Source of the DNA: an uncultured Bacteroidota bacterium
GTDB lineage: Bacteria > Bacteroidota > Rhodothermia > Rhodothermales > Salinibacteraceae
Reading direction: 5' to 3'
Assembly (NCBI GenBank): GCA_913055845.1
Contig: CAJXKO010000004.1
Span: 1-64,000, forward strand
DNA: 64,000 nucleotides
In this document: in pieces, positions 1 to 9,054 of the stretch
Layout of the letters: each line of letters opens with the position of its first letter
How positions within the stretch are numbered: the stretch's first letter is position 1
Notes under the pieces: model-generated
Database searches by the model: none
What the model saw: only the letters and a program-made list of their open reading frames with translations
What the model was told of the DNA's origin: nothing
Made by a program: the position numbers and the translations under genes

Positions 1-254
1 CGGGCCCCGAGGTCGTCCCCGGACTGGGCATGGAGCGTCACCTCACTCGGCAATCCGTCGAACCCATCATCCGGAACTGGCGGGGCCACGTAGAGCCGCA
101 CATCGGTCGTCCCCCCCCGGGCCGACCGCAGCGTATCGCGCAGGAATGCGGTGTAGAGCCGTGCGGCTTCTGTAGGACTAAGGGCCGGTGTGAGCCGGGT
201 CTTGACGTGCCCGGGGCGGGGCACCTTGGCAAAAATGAGAAGCGCCGTGTCCAT
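1..254 (-). CDS. TIGR04282-family glycosyltransferase-like protein, N-terminal part (runs off left edge)
   Basis: The reverse strand from an ATG at 254 reads without a stop to the window edge (84 codons). It begins MDTALLIFAKVPRPGHVKTR and continues LTPALSPTEAARLYTAFL. The pattern FAKxPxPGxxKTRLxPxL at residues 8-25 is the N-terminal signature of the TIGR04282/DUF2064 family (rSAM/selenodomain-associated transferase 1), a small GT-A-like nucleotidyl- or glycosyltransferase family of unknown substrate. The gene starts 51 bases after the cysteine desulfurase stop on the same strand, so the two may be co-transcribed. The C-terminal half is outside the window, so completeness cannot be judged. 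Family assignment is fairly sure; function is not known. Confidence 0.8.
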   Translation of the reverse strand, partial: MDTALLIFAKVPRPGHVKTRLTPALSPTEAARLYTAFLRDTLRSARGGTTDVRLYVAPPVPDDGFDGLPSEVTLHAQSGDDLGA

Positions 255-305
255 ACGGCTCAGGACCAGGGGCTGGGAATGGAGAGTGTCGCGGCGGGCC
301 AGGGC

Positions 306-1478
306 TCACCGCATGCGTTGCAGGGTATCGTGCAGGATGTCAAGGGCGTAGTCAATGTCCGCCGCCGTTGTTTCGGCCCCCATCGAGAAGCGTACAGCGG
401 TGGAGGCGGTGGGGCGGTCGAGCCCGAGGGCCAACAGGACGTGGCTCGGCTCCAGGGCTCCGCTCGTACAGGCCGATCCGGCCGAGACGAGAACCCCCTG
501 CATGTCGAGATTCAAGATCAACATTTCTCCATCCAAGGGGTCTGCGTCGGGGCCTTCCGGCGGAAACGCTACATTCACCACGTGCGGCGCGACGGGAACT
601 TCGCCGGCGGGCGTGTTGAGGCGGTAGGGGCCGACCACCGCATCGTCGAGACCATCAATGAGGCGACGTTGAAGGCGTGAAAGGCGGTCGGCGCGGTCTT
701 CGGCGTCCGCCACGGCCCGCTCTAACGCCTCCGCCAGGCCGATCGCGCCAGGCACGTTTTCGGTGCCACCACGGCGCTCGCGTTCCTGGGATCCCCCCTC
801 CAGAAGCGGCCCCAGGTCCACGCCATTGCGCACGTAGAGGACGCCCGTCCCCTTCGGGCCGTAGAACTTATGTCCGGAGAGCGAGAGCAGATCGACCCCG
901 AGGTCCTCCACGTCGAGTGGCTGAAGTCCGGCGGCCTGCACGGCGTCACAATGGAGCAGCACGTCGTGGGCCGCACAAACCTCTGCGACGGCCGGAATGT
1001 CGGTCTGCACTCCAGTCTCGTTGTTCGTGTGCATGAGCGACACGAGGGCGGTCCGGTCGTCCAGGGCTGCCTCCACCTGTGCCGGCGTCACGGCGCCCGA
1101 AGCGTCGGGCGTGAGGATGGTGACCGGATGGCCCTGGTCCGCCAGCCGCTCGGCGGGGCGCAGGACGGCTTCGTGCTCGGCGGCGGAGGTGACGAGCCCC
1201 GCAGGCGCCCCGTTCTCAGACGCGGCCCGCAGTCCGCCTTTCAGGGCCAGGTTGTCGGCCTCGGTGCCCCCACTGGTGAACACAATCTCGCTGGACACTG
1301 CCCCCAGGCACGCCGCCACACGCTCGCGGGCTTCTTCGAGTGCCACCCGCGCCTGCCGCCCCATTTGGTGCACGGAGGAGGCATTGCCGTAGTCCTCCAG
1401 AAGGTACGGCTTCATGGCCCCCAAGACCTCCGGATCGAGGGGCGTGGTGGCGGCATGATCGAGGTAGACACGCTCCAT
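306..1478 (-). CDS. iscS: Cysteine desulfurase (NifS/IscS type)
   Basis: This is a PLP-dependent class V aminotransferase-fold enzyme that takes sulfur from L-cysteine as a persulfide for Fe-S cluster and thio-cofactor synthesis. The ATG at 1478 gives 390 aa, the usual length, and starts MERVYLDHAATTPLDP. The PLP lysine is K204 in SGHKFYGPKG, and the catalytic cysteine is C337 in SAGSACTSGALEPSHVL, the flexible-loop arrangement of group I (IscS/NifS) enzymes. The open frame continues upstream to 1670, but that stretch has no family similarity. No iscU, iscR or mnmA lies beside it; an Nfu-type protein is at 23.1 kb. It is divergent from murA across a 207-base gap. The specific iscS/nifS name is a choice within the group. 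Confidence 0.93.
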   Translation of the reverse strand: MERVYLDHAATTPLDPEVLGAMKPYLLEDYGNASSVHQMGRQARVALEEARERVAACLGAVSSEIVFTSGGTEADNLALKGGLRAASENGAPAGLVTSAAEHEAVLRPAERLADQGHPVTILTPDASGAVTPAQVEAALDDRTALVSLMHTNNETGVQTDIPAVAEVCAAHDVLLHCDAVQAAGLQPLDVEDLGVDLLSLSGHKFYGPKGTGVLYVRNGVDLGPLLEGGSQERERRGGTENVPGAIGLAEALERAVADAEDRADRLSRLQRRLIDGLDDAVVGPYRLNTPAGEVPVAPHVVNVAFPPEGPDADPLDGEMLILNLDMQGVLVSAGSACTSGALEPSHVLLALGLDRPTASTAVRFSMGAETTAADIDYALDILHDTLQRMR

Positions 1479-1685
1479 TTGCGGATACTGACTGGACGTT
1501 AGTCGGACGAGCACACTTCTCCTTACGCAAGGTCGTGGGCGCTGATTCGGCCCTCTCGCCGTACATCCACCAAATTTTGGCAGGAGCCCCCACGAACAAT
1601 CTCGCGCGGGGTCGCATTCATCCCCCAGTTTTAGTTCCTCCATGCCTAATTCCCCGCGGTACGCTCCCACCCGTCCCCACTGCCC

Positions 1686-2999
1686 ATGGACAAACTCGTC
1701 GTTCGTGGTAACTCGTCCCTGACTGGCCCGCTCACGGTGGGCGGCTCGAAGAACACCGCCCTACCCCTCATGGCCGCGACCCTACTGGCCGAAGGGCCCT
1801 CTACCATCACCAACGTGCCGGACCTGCGCGACGTGCGCACATTCTCGAAGGTGATCCGGTACGGCGGGCCCTCGGTGACGTTTGATCCCGACGCCCACAC
1901 GCTGTCGGTTGACGCGACGACCCTCCAAACGCCGGTCGCACCCTACGAGATGGTGAAGAAGATGCGCGCGTCGTTCTACATGCTGGGCGCGCTGCTGGGA
2001 CGCTGCGGCCAGGCCAAGGTGTCGCTCCCCGGTGGCTGCGCGTGGGGCCCCCGTCCGGTCGACCTGCACATCAAAGGCATGAAGGCCTTCGGGGCCGACA
2101 TTGAACTGGACGAGGGGTACGTCCACGCCTCCACCCCCCCGAGCGGCCTTGAGGGGGGCACGTTTCGCCTCGACCCGGTGAGCGTGGGCGCCACGATTAA
2201 CCTGCTGCTGGCCGCCGTGACGGCCCAGGGAAGCTCAAAAATTGAGAACGCCGCGACGGAACCCGACGTGGTGGCCTTCGGGCGGGCACTCCAAGACATG
2301 GGCGCCCAGATCGACGGACTTGGCACCCGCACCCTGGAGATCCAGGGGGTCGATGCCCTCAACACCGGAACCTTCCGCAACACGCCGGACCGCATCGAGC
2401 TCGGCACGTTCATCCTGATGGCCGCGACCGCGAGCCCGCCGGGCACCCCGGTCCAGATCCACAAGGGCACTCACGAGCACCTCGGTCCCGTCTTTAAGGA
2501 GCGCTTGTCCGAAACCGGGGTCGATGTCTCGTATGGCGACGACACGGTGACCGTCACACGCCCCGATGAGCTTCGTCCCGTGTCGATCGAGACGGCCCCT
2601 TTCCCCGGCTTTGCAACCGACCTTCAGGCGCAGTGGACGGTCCTGCTGGGCACCACGGACGGCACGGCCACTGTAACGGACACAATCTACGACGACCGGT
2701 TCAAGCACGTGCCGGAACTCCAGCGCCTGGGCATGGAGATCGACGTGACGGGCAATACCGCTACGGTTCACGGCGGCCCGTCCCTGAAAGGGGCGAAAGT
2801 GATGAGTACGGACCTCCGGGCCAGCGTGTCGCTCGTGATGGCGGGCATGCTCGCCAACGGGCGGACCGACGTGCTGCGCGTGTACCACCTCGACCGCGGC
2901 TACGAAGATCTAGAACAGAAGCTCCACCACGCGGGCATTACCATCCACCGCGAGGAATACGACGAGTTTGCGGAGCCCGACCTGGAGAGGATTGAGTAG
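1686..2999 (+). CDS. murA: UDP-N-acetylglucosamine 1-carboxyvinyltransferase
   Basis: MurA adds enolpyruvate from PEP to UDP-GlcNAc, the first committed cytoplasmic step of peptidoglycan synthesis. The 437-aa protein has the family's two inside-out alpha/beta domains. The N-terminal GGSKN places K22 and N23 exactly as in E. coli MurA. The catalytic cysteine is C118 in [16 protein letters not shown], so the enzyme should be fosfomycin-sensitive at this residue. The C-terminus carries [15 protein letters not shown] and [11 protein letters not shown], typical of the family. The ATG at 1686 fits the family N-terminus (MDKLVVRG). There is no Shine-Dalgarno sequence before it. The gene converges with the large outer-membrane protein gene downstream, 43 bases away. 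Confidence 0.97.
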   Translation: MDKLVVRGNSSLTGPLTVGGSKNTALPLMAATLLAEGPSTITNVPDLRDVRTFSKVIRYGGPSVTFDPDAHTLSVDATTLQTPVAPYEMVKKMRASFYMLGALLGRCGQAKVSLPGGCAWGPRPVDLHIKGMKAFGADIELDEGYVHASTPPSGLEGGTFRLDPVSVGATINLLLAAVTAQGSSKIENAATEPDVVAFGRALQDMGAQIDGLGTRTLEIQGVDALNTGTFRNTPDRIELGTFILMAATASPPGTPVQIHKGTHEHLGPVFKERLSETGVDVSYGDDTVTVTRPDELRPVSIETAPFPGFATDLQAQWTVLLGTTDGTATVTDTIYDDRFKHVPELQRLGMEIDVTGNTATVHGGPSLKGAKVMSTDLRASVSLVMAGMLANGRTDVLRVYHLDRGYEDLEQKLHHAGITIHREEYDEFAEPDLERIE

Positions 3000-3042
3000 G
3001 CGCACCATCGGCAATCTGCCCCCGGCGGCCGCGAATCCCCAG

Positions 3043-6000
3043 TCAGAACGACGCACTCACCTGTACTCGAACGGTGTGGATGGGGTCGGTCATCGCGGGC
3101 GCCCGCCCGTCGTAACTGAGGGTAGCGCGGAGGTTGTCGGTGAGTGCGTACCGCCCCTGCAGGCCCCAGAGTACCGAGGTCCCCGGCCCTCGTCCGTCTG
3201 TGAGCTCAAACTGGGCCCGTCCCACGGCGGTGCCCACGAGGTCCACGCGGGCTACCTCGGCGTTGGCCGTGAGGCGGAGCCGTCCGGCCCGGCGCCAAGT
3301 GAACTCCACCGGCACCTTCAACAGATCGGCGCGGCGTCCCTTTGCCCGATCCTGCTTCCGCGCGTACACGCCGGAGACCGTCGTTTCTAACGTGCGCACA
3401 GGGCGGTAGGTCACACTCGGGGAGACGCGCAGGGTGCGGATGTCGAAGCTACGTGCCTCCTCAAACGCCTCGCTCTGCACCCGGTCCCGCTCCGCAATGC
3501 CCGTCAGCCGCAGGCTCCAGGCCGATGCAGGCCGGAGCTCGCCTTCGACCTCCCAGCGGTTGAGGAGCTGGCGCTCGGCCCCCGCCGCCCGCTCGGTCAG
3601 CCCGCGCACCTGCCGCCACGACGCGTCGAGTCCATACGTGCGCCGTGTCCGAAACAACTCCACCCGCTGCTCCAGCCGCAGGGACCCGTCGATCGTACGC
3701 CCCGCCCGCCGAAAGCGCGCCAGGTTGAGCCGATAAATCTCGGTAGGCCGTTCGGTCCGGCTCTGCTCCCGCACCTCAACTTGCGATTCGGTGGTTACGT
3801 GGCGTAGCCATTGTTGCCACCACGCGTCAGCGTCCGACCAGAGGCGGCGGGGCCGCAGCGTGAGCCGGGCGCGCGCCTCTAGATCAACCACCGATTCAAG
3901 TGTGTCGGACGGCACAAAGCGCTGTACGTAAGTGCCTTCGTTGGGTGTCGTCTCCGGCACAAACTCGTCGAGTTGCTGAATGCCGTCGTCGTTCGCGTCC
4001 CGCCACACGAACTGGCCACGACCCGGCGTGGTCTGGACGTAAATCTCCTGCTGGATCGGCGTGCGTTCGGTCGCGGTATCGTAGAACAAGCGTGCGTCGA
4101 GGGCCCGGTCGAAGGGACGCGCCCGCCCATCGACCTGCAGGATCACTGATTCGGTCTCGCGACGGCCCTGGGTGCGGCGGAACAGATCAGTGACCTGCCG
4201 GCGCCGCACCCCGCCCCGCACAGAGGCGCGATACGGGCTCTGCGGATCGTAGGCCACCTCGGTCTGGGCCGTCCAGGCGCGGGTGGCGTCCTGGAAGCTC
4301 CCTGCCGCCACGCCGTCTTCGGTGCGGTACTCCAGGCTGCCAGTGGCGCGGAGCGGTCCCTGCTTGTACGACAGGCCGGGCCGCACCTCCCAGAACCGAA
4401 ACGACTCGGTGGCAAGGCTGTCCGTCCCCTGCACACGCTGCCGCCGCACCTCCCGCTCCAGGGCTACCCGCGGCACCAAGCGGCCGTCCAGAAGCGGCTG
4501 CCGGATCGTCCCGTCCTGCCGCCACCAGGTGCCCTCCCGTTGTGCCGAGCGGTCGGCACTGGTGATGGCAACCGTCCGCAGCGAGAGGCGCGGCCAGCCC
4601 CCCTCCTCAATCGACAACTGCCCGTGCCGCCGCCAGGCCTCAAAGGTCGCTCCCACACGCAACCGTCCCAGTCCGGCCTCCAGCCCCGATCCCCCGCCCC
4701 AGTCTAGGGCAATCTGTCCCGCGTCCACTGTCTCCCCCCCCACGTCCTGCAGGCGCGCCGGCAGACCCGACCCGCTACGGGCCAGGTTCCACCGCCGGCC
4801 ATACTCCACGGGCCGCGTCTGGTCAAAAGTCACGAAGTCCGGCCCACGGCGCCAACGCCGTACGTGGCCCGACACCTTGCCCAGTGATGCCGATCCAGCC
4901 TCCAGGACCTGCGGTGCCAAGCGGACATCCAGTGCATAGGCCCGGCCGCGGTCATTCTCGGAATCAAGGGCCGAAAACCGATTCTGATCGTTGAGCGATC
5001 CCGCCCACTCCCCCGAGACCGTGAGGCCCGGTACCGGCTCCACCGATCCGGTCAGGTCGACCAGACGCTGCCGGGTCGGGGCCGGAAGCGGCTGGGTTGG
5101 CGCATAGGTTCCCGCTCCCACACCCACGTACTCGTACACAACCCCGTTCGCCTGCGTCCCCGCTCGCTCGTAGGCGCCATTGCCCGCCCCCACTCGCGTG
5201 AATCGCACCCGAAAGACCGGCGTGCCGGGCGGCGGGGCCTCGGTGAGCGCCACGAAGACCGTGTCTTGACCACCGGCAGGCGTGGAAACCGCCTCGCGAC
5301 GATAGTGCACAAACGGCGCCTCCGGATCGAACTCCACGCGCCGCGCACCGCTCCGCGCGGCCTGCTCATCCCCTGCCCGCGCAAGCTGCAGCGAGTCCTG
5401 AGGAGAGAGGTCGAACGCTGTCTGGAAGTCGCGCCCGTCGGCCTGGCGGACGACCGTGGCCCCCAATGTGAGCCGCGAGTCCCCGTCTTCCCCCCGCCAG
5501 CCGCCCGCCGTGGCCCGCCCACCCACGAGCGTCCGCGTGAACTGCGTGGTGGAGTACTGAAACTCCACCGTGATGCGGCGGTCGTCGGTGATCAGCCGGT
5601 TGGCCGTGAAGGTGATCTCGGCCTGGGTGTAGTCGATCACGTAGTCTTCTGTGCGTCCCCGCGTGAGGCGTTCGCCATCGAGATACACACGCTCGGACCC
5701 GGCGATGACGATGATTGCGTCTTCGCCGTTGGTGCCGCGCAGCCGGTACGGCCCCTGCACTCCATCGCGCGGCTCAAGGTCTTGTGTACGGAATTGCCCC
5801 CGGCTCACCGCCCCAAACACAGTCACGTCGCCCTCCGCGAGGCCCGCGCCGCGCCCCAGCCCGTCGCTGCGGAGCGCCACGCCCTGCACCTTTTGGGTAA
5901 ACTGTCCGAAGGCGCCTCCGTCCAGATCCACGTCCACATCGCCCAGGCGGGCCTGGCCCTGCGGCGCATCGATTTCCAAAAACACGCGGTCAAAATTCTG

Positions 6001-6630
6001 GAGGCGCTGCGTGGTGCCCTCCGGCTGGATGGGGGTGTTCTCATCGGTAAGGAGGGCGCGGACGAAAACGCTATCGGCCACCTCGCCCTGCAACTGCATA
6101 CGGAGGCCCGACTCCACGCGCACGTCACGCTGCGTACCTCCCACGACCCCCCGCGAAATGGAGCCGCTGCGCTGGATGCTAATGCCTTCGAAAGGATCAA
6201 AGTCGGGCGAGGCAGACGCGTCCTCTTCCACCACAGCCACGGTCGACGTATCGGACGCACCGCTGGAGTCGGGTGCGCGGCGGCGATACACGTCGTCGAA
6301 TGCAAAGGGGTACGTGCGGTAGCTGGCGATGAGGGTGTCGCGAGCCTGTACCAGATCGGTGCGCTCGATCCAGAGACGGCCTCGGCGGGGATCAAGACGA
6401 TACTCGGAGGTGTCGAGGCGCGTGGCCCCCACCCAGACGCGCTCGGTGCCCGGCAGGACGAAAGGACGCAGCGTGTAGGGCTGCGGCTGGAAGGTGTCGA
6501 TGGTGTCGCGGTGGCGTCCTACCTGATCCAGCACGCGCGTCGTATCCTGAGCCACCGCGGATCCGGCCCAGCACAGCATCCCAAGGCCACAGAGCAACAG
6601 GACCCGACCGATTGGTGCAACGTAGGTCAC
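3043..6630 (-). CDS. Very large outer-membrane beta-barrel-like protein of unknown function
   Basis: The frame is open from 6696 (TTG), but a GTG at 6630 gives a clean signal peptide (MTYVAPIGRVLLLCGLGM followed by LCWAGSAVAQ), so I use that start (1195 aa). The mature protein has a proline- and Asp-rich N-terminal section, then SISRGVVGGTQRDVRVESGL and a region with SERVYLDGERLTRG followed by DYVIDYTQAEITFT, a surface-associated beta-domain pattern seen in Bacteroidota and Gemmatimonadota proteins. The rest is many alternating amphipathic strands rich in Arg, Trp and Tyr. It ends RVQVSASF with a C-terminal Phe, the usual BAM recognition signature. A mid-protein segment, DANDDGIQQLDEFVP, looks like a Ca-binding dockerin-type loop. 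It follows the NHL-propeller gene and is probably its partner. No function is assigned. Confidence 0.72.
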   Translation of the reverse strand: MTYVAPIGRVLLLCGLGMLCWAGSAVAQDTTRVLDQVGRHRDTIDTFQPQPYTLRPFVLPGTERVWVGATRLDTSEYRLDPRRGRLWIERTDLVQARDTLIASYRTYPFAFDDVYRRRAPDSSGASDTSTVAVVEEDASASPDFDPFEGISIQRSGSISRGVVGGTQRDVRVESGLRMQLQGEVADSVFVRALLTDENTPIQPEGTTQRLQNFDRVFLEIDAPQGQARLGDVDVDLDGGAFGQFTQKVQGVALRSDGLGRGAGLAEGDVTVFGAVSRGQFRTQDLEPRDGVQGPYRLRGTNGEDAIIVIAGSERVYLDGERLTRGRTEDYVIDYTQAEITFTANRLITDDRRITVEFQYSTTQFTRTLVGGRATAGGWRGEDGDSRLTLGATVVRQADGRDFQTAFDLSPQDSLQLARAGDEQAARSGARRVEFDPEAPFVHYRREAVSTPAGGQDTVFVALTEAPPPGTPVFRVRFTRVGAGNGAYERAGTQANGVVYEYVGVGAGTYAPTQPLPAPTRQRLVDLTGSVEPVPGLTVSGEWAGSLNDQNRFSALDSENDRGRAYALDVRLAPQVLEAGSASLGKVSGHVRRWRRGPDFVTFDQTRPVEYGRRWNLARSGSGLPARLQDVGGETVDAGQIALDWGGGSGLEAGLGRLRVGATFEAWRRHGQLSIEEGGWPRLSLRTVAITSADRSAQREGTWWRQDGTIRQPLLDGRLVPRVALEREVRRQRVQGTDSLATESFRFWEVRPGLSYKQGPLRATGSLEYRTEDGVAAGSFQDATRAWTAQTEVAYDPQSPYRASVRGGVRRRQVTDLFRRTQGRRETESVILQVDGRARPFDRALDARLFYDTATERTPIQQEIYVQTTPGRGQFVWRDANDDGIQQLDEFVPETTPNEGTYVQRFVPSDTLESVVDLEARARLTLRPRRLWSDADAWWQQWLRHVTTESQVEVREQSRTERPTEIYRLNLARFRRAGRTIDGSLRLEQRVELFRTRRTYGLDASWRQVRGLTERAAGAERQLLNRWEVEGELRPASAWSLRLTGIAERDRVQSEAFEEARSFDIRTLRVSPSVTYRPVRTLETTVSGVYARKQDRAKGRRADLLKVPVEFTWRRAGRLRLTANAEVARVDLVGTAVGRAQFELTDGRGPGTSVLWGLQGRYALTDNLRATLSYDGRAPAMTDPIHTVRVQVSASF

Positions 6631-6726
6631 GGGGAGAAGACTCCTGGCGGAGACGGCAACACGGCGGCGGGGCAGCACCAGCGCAAGCTTTCCCAAGCAC
6701 TCGGGTGCACCCGGACGATCCCGACG

Positions 6727-7635
6727 CTACCAGCCTGGGCGTCGCAGAAGGCGGGTTTCTGTGAGCAAGTACGTGTAACGACCATCAGAGGCCGCATCTA
6801 CGAGCGGCTCCGAGAGCCCCGTCGAATGCTCGGCCACGAGGCCCTCACCACGGGTCCATACGAGCACCCGATTGGCACAGACGATCCACAACCGTCCCTG
6901 ATGCATGGAGAGGGCACGCACAGTGGGCACGGGCGGCAGTGACAAGCGTTGCACGACGGTGCCGAACGTGTCGAAGACCCACACCACACCGCGCCCGGTG
7001 TCCGCCACGTAGAGCCGCCCCCCGCCGACCGCAAGGGCAACCGGCTCCTGTAGGCGGTTCGCCCCCGTCGCAGTGAGTTGCCCCCCGCGGCCCATGTCGC
7101 TCCAGGTTAGAAGCCGACGGGTGCGCTGGTCGAGCACGAAGATGCTCCCTTCGTCGTCACGGACCACAGCAACGGGACGTCCGTCGGCCCGCACGGCCCG
7201 GCCGTCGGCCCCGTCCGGCACGCGCCACTCGGCTCCCCCCTCTCGATCCAGCCGGCCTATCGGGAGCGATTCAAGGTACTGCCCGTCCTCCGAAAAGCGC
7301 TGCACGCGACCGTTGTAGGTATCGGCCACGAGCAGGACCTGCCCGTTCGTAGGGTCGATGTCCGCGGGAGTATCGAAGGCGCCGGCCTGCATCCCCGACC
7401 CACCGAGCACGGTCCTCCGTTGCCCCCTTGGACCGAGAATTTCCACCACGTCACGGGCCGCGTCGGCCACGTAGAGCCGTCCCCGCGGGTCGACCGCCAG
7501 GGCTCGGGCGTCGTCGAATCGCGCAAGCACCATCTCTTGCGTCGGGGAGCGGGCCTCCTGGGCCACAGCCGCGAGGGAGGCGCTCCCAAGCACCGCCATG
7601 CTCAGAGCGGCCACAAGTACGACTCGGACGACCAT
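6727..7635 (-). CDS. Exported NHL-repeat beta-propeller protein
   Basis: This 302-aa protein starts with a signal peptide (MVVRVVLVAALSMAVLGSAS, then LAAVAQ). The rest is a run of NHL-like blades with the motif ALAVDPRGRLYVADAARDVV, then DTPADIDPTNGQVLLVADTY and ALAVGGGRLYVADTGRGVV. About six blades fit the length. NHL propellers usually bind protein or peptidoglycan-like ligands; there is no catalytic signature here. It sits 24 bases after purD and about 96 bases before the giant outer-membrane protein, so the three genes look like one minus-strand transcript. A periplasmic accessory role for that outer-membrane protein is inferred from position only. Confidence 0.78.
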   Translation of the reverse strand: MVVRVVLVAALSMAVLGSASLAAVAQEARSPTQEMVLARFDDARALAVDPRGRLYVADAARDVVEILGPRGQRRTVLGGSGMQAGAFDTPADIDPTNGQVLLVADTYNGRVQRFSEDGQYLESLPIGRLDREGGAEWRVPDGADGRAVRADGRPVAVVRDDEGSIFVLDQRTRRLLTWSDMGRGGQLTATGANRLQEPVALAVGGGRLYVADTGRGVVWVFDTFGTVVQRLSLPPVPTVRALSMHQGRLWIVCANRVLVWTRGEGLVAEHSTGLSEPLVDAASDGRYTYLLTETRLLRRPGW

Positions 7636-7659
7636 AAAAACAGACCGCTGTACGAGAGC

Positions 7660-8952
7660 CTACGACGTTTGGAGATGGGCCAGTCCTTTTTTGCCGATGT
7701 CGCGACGATAAGTTTTCCCGTCGAAGTGAATGTAGTTTACCCCCTCGTACGCCCGGTCGAGCGCCCCGGAGAGGTCGTCGCCACGTGCCGTCACGCCGAG
7801 TACGCGCCCGCCCACCGTCACGAGACGAGCGTCCTCGGTAAGGCGCGTCCCGGCGTGAATAACCGATACATCCGGCAGCGCCTCGGCGTCTTCCACCCCA
7901 GTAATTTCGAACCCGGTCTCGTACTCGACGGGGTAGCCCTCGGAGGCAAGCACCACACACGCCGCCGCCCCCGGAACCGTGTGGACACTTTTCCCCCGGA
8001 GATCGCCGTCGGCCAGATTTTGAAAAATCTCGATCAGGTCGGAGTCCACGAGCGGGAGCACCACCTGGGCCTCCGGATCCCCGAGGCGGCAGTTGTACTC
8101 CACTACCTTGGGTCCCTCCTCCGTAATCATGAGGCCGCAGTAGAGCACCCCGCGGTATGGTGTGCCCTCCTCCTGCATCCCCTGGAGGGTGGGCTCCACA
8201 ATCTCGCGACAAATCTCGGTCAGCAGCGCCCCGTCCACGATTGGCGCCGGGGCAAAAGCCCCCATGCCGCCGGTGTTGGGCCCAGTGTCCCCCTCACCGA
8301 TTGGCTTGTGATCCTGCGACGGGGGCAGGAGCACGTAGTGCGCCCCGTCGCTAAGGACGAGCACGCTTACCTCTTCCCCGTCCATCTTTTCCTCGATAAC
8401 TACCCGATCGCCCGCCGCCCCAAAGGCGCGGTCTTGCACGATCTGATCAAGCGCGTCGTGCGCAGCCTCCAGCGTGTTACACACGAAGGCCCCTTTGCCT
8501 CCCGCCAGGCCATCGGCCTTCACCACGATGGGCGCCCCCACCTCGTCGAGGTAGGCAGACGCCTCGGCGTACTCGTCGGCCTCGAATACCCGGAACGACG
8601 CCGTCGGGATGTCGTGCCGGGCCATGAACACGTCGGCGAAGGCTTTGCTGCCTTCAAGACGGGCCGCTTTCTGGGTGGGCCCTACGATGGGGATCCCCGC
8701 CGCCTCGAACCGATCCACGATGCCATTGACGAGCGGCTGTTCGGGGCCGACGAGCGTGAGGTCAATCTCTTCCGCCCGCGCGAAGTCGGCAAGACCATCG
8801 AGGTCGGTGGCCTCCAGGCCAATGTTGGTGGCAGCCTGGGCGGTGCCCGGATTTCCGGGGGCGGCGAAGAGGGTCGACTCCTGATCGCTCTCGGCGAGGG
8901 CCCGGACGAGGGCGTGCTCTCGTCCGCCGCTCCCTACCACGAGGATTCGCAT
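7660..8952 (-). CDS. purD: Phosphoribosylamine--glycine ligase (GARS)
   Basis: PurD joins 5-phosphoribosylamine to glycine with ATP, the second step of purine synthesis. The ATG at 8952 gives 430 aa and the family N-terminus MRILVVGSGGREHALVRAL. The ATP-grasp domain shows VKADGLAGGKGAFV, and the metal/nucleotide site shows EYNCRLGDPEAQVVLPLV. PNTGGMGAFAPAP is the diagnostic GARS loop. The open frame continues about 200 codons upstream, but that part is basic and unrelated. It is the first gene of a likely three-gene minus-strand transcript with the NHL and outer-membrane protein genes, an odd combination for a purine gene. Other pur genes are not in the window. Confidence 0.97.
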   Translation of the reverse strand: MRILVVGSGGREHALVRALAESDQESTLFAAPGNPGTAQAATNIGLEATDLDGLADFARAEEIDLTLVGPEQPLVNGIVDRFEAAGIPIVGPTQKAARLEGSKAFADVFMARHDIPTASFRVFEADEYAEASAYLDEVGAPIVVKADGLAGGKGAFVCNTLEAAHDALDQIVQDRAFGAAGDRVVIEEKMDGEEVSVLVLSDGAHYVLLPPSQDHKPIGEGDTGPNTGGMGAFAPAPIVDGALLTEICREIVEPTLQGMQEEGTPYRGVLYCGLMITEEGPKVVEYNCRLGDPEAQVVLPLVDSDLIEIFQNLADGDLRGKSVHTVPGAAACVVLASEGYPVEYETGFEITGVEDAEALPDVSVIHAGTRLTEDARLVTVGGRVLGVTARGDDLSGALDRAYEGVNYIHFDGKTYRRDIGKKGLAHLQTS

Positions 8953-9054
8953 ATGGTCTTCGCTGATTATGTTACGGAGACGGGTTAGACTGAAAGGATG
9001 TCCGGCGCTTTTCCAGCGCGGCTCCCGCTTCAACATAGGTGACGGCTTCCACTC

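Noticed and set aside
5266..6942. Long plus-strand open frame of 558 codons opposite the large outer-membrane protein
   Set aside because: Its composition is unusually His/Arg/Ala-rich, it has no recognisable motif, and the minus-strand frame has a signal peptide, domain motifs and a C-terminal aromatic residue. It is a shadow of GC-rich coding DNA.
7420..8988. Plus-strand open frame of 522 codons opposite purD
   Set aside because: PurD motifs are all on the minus strand and the plus frame has no family match.
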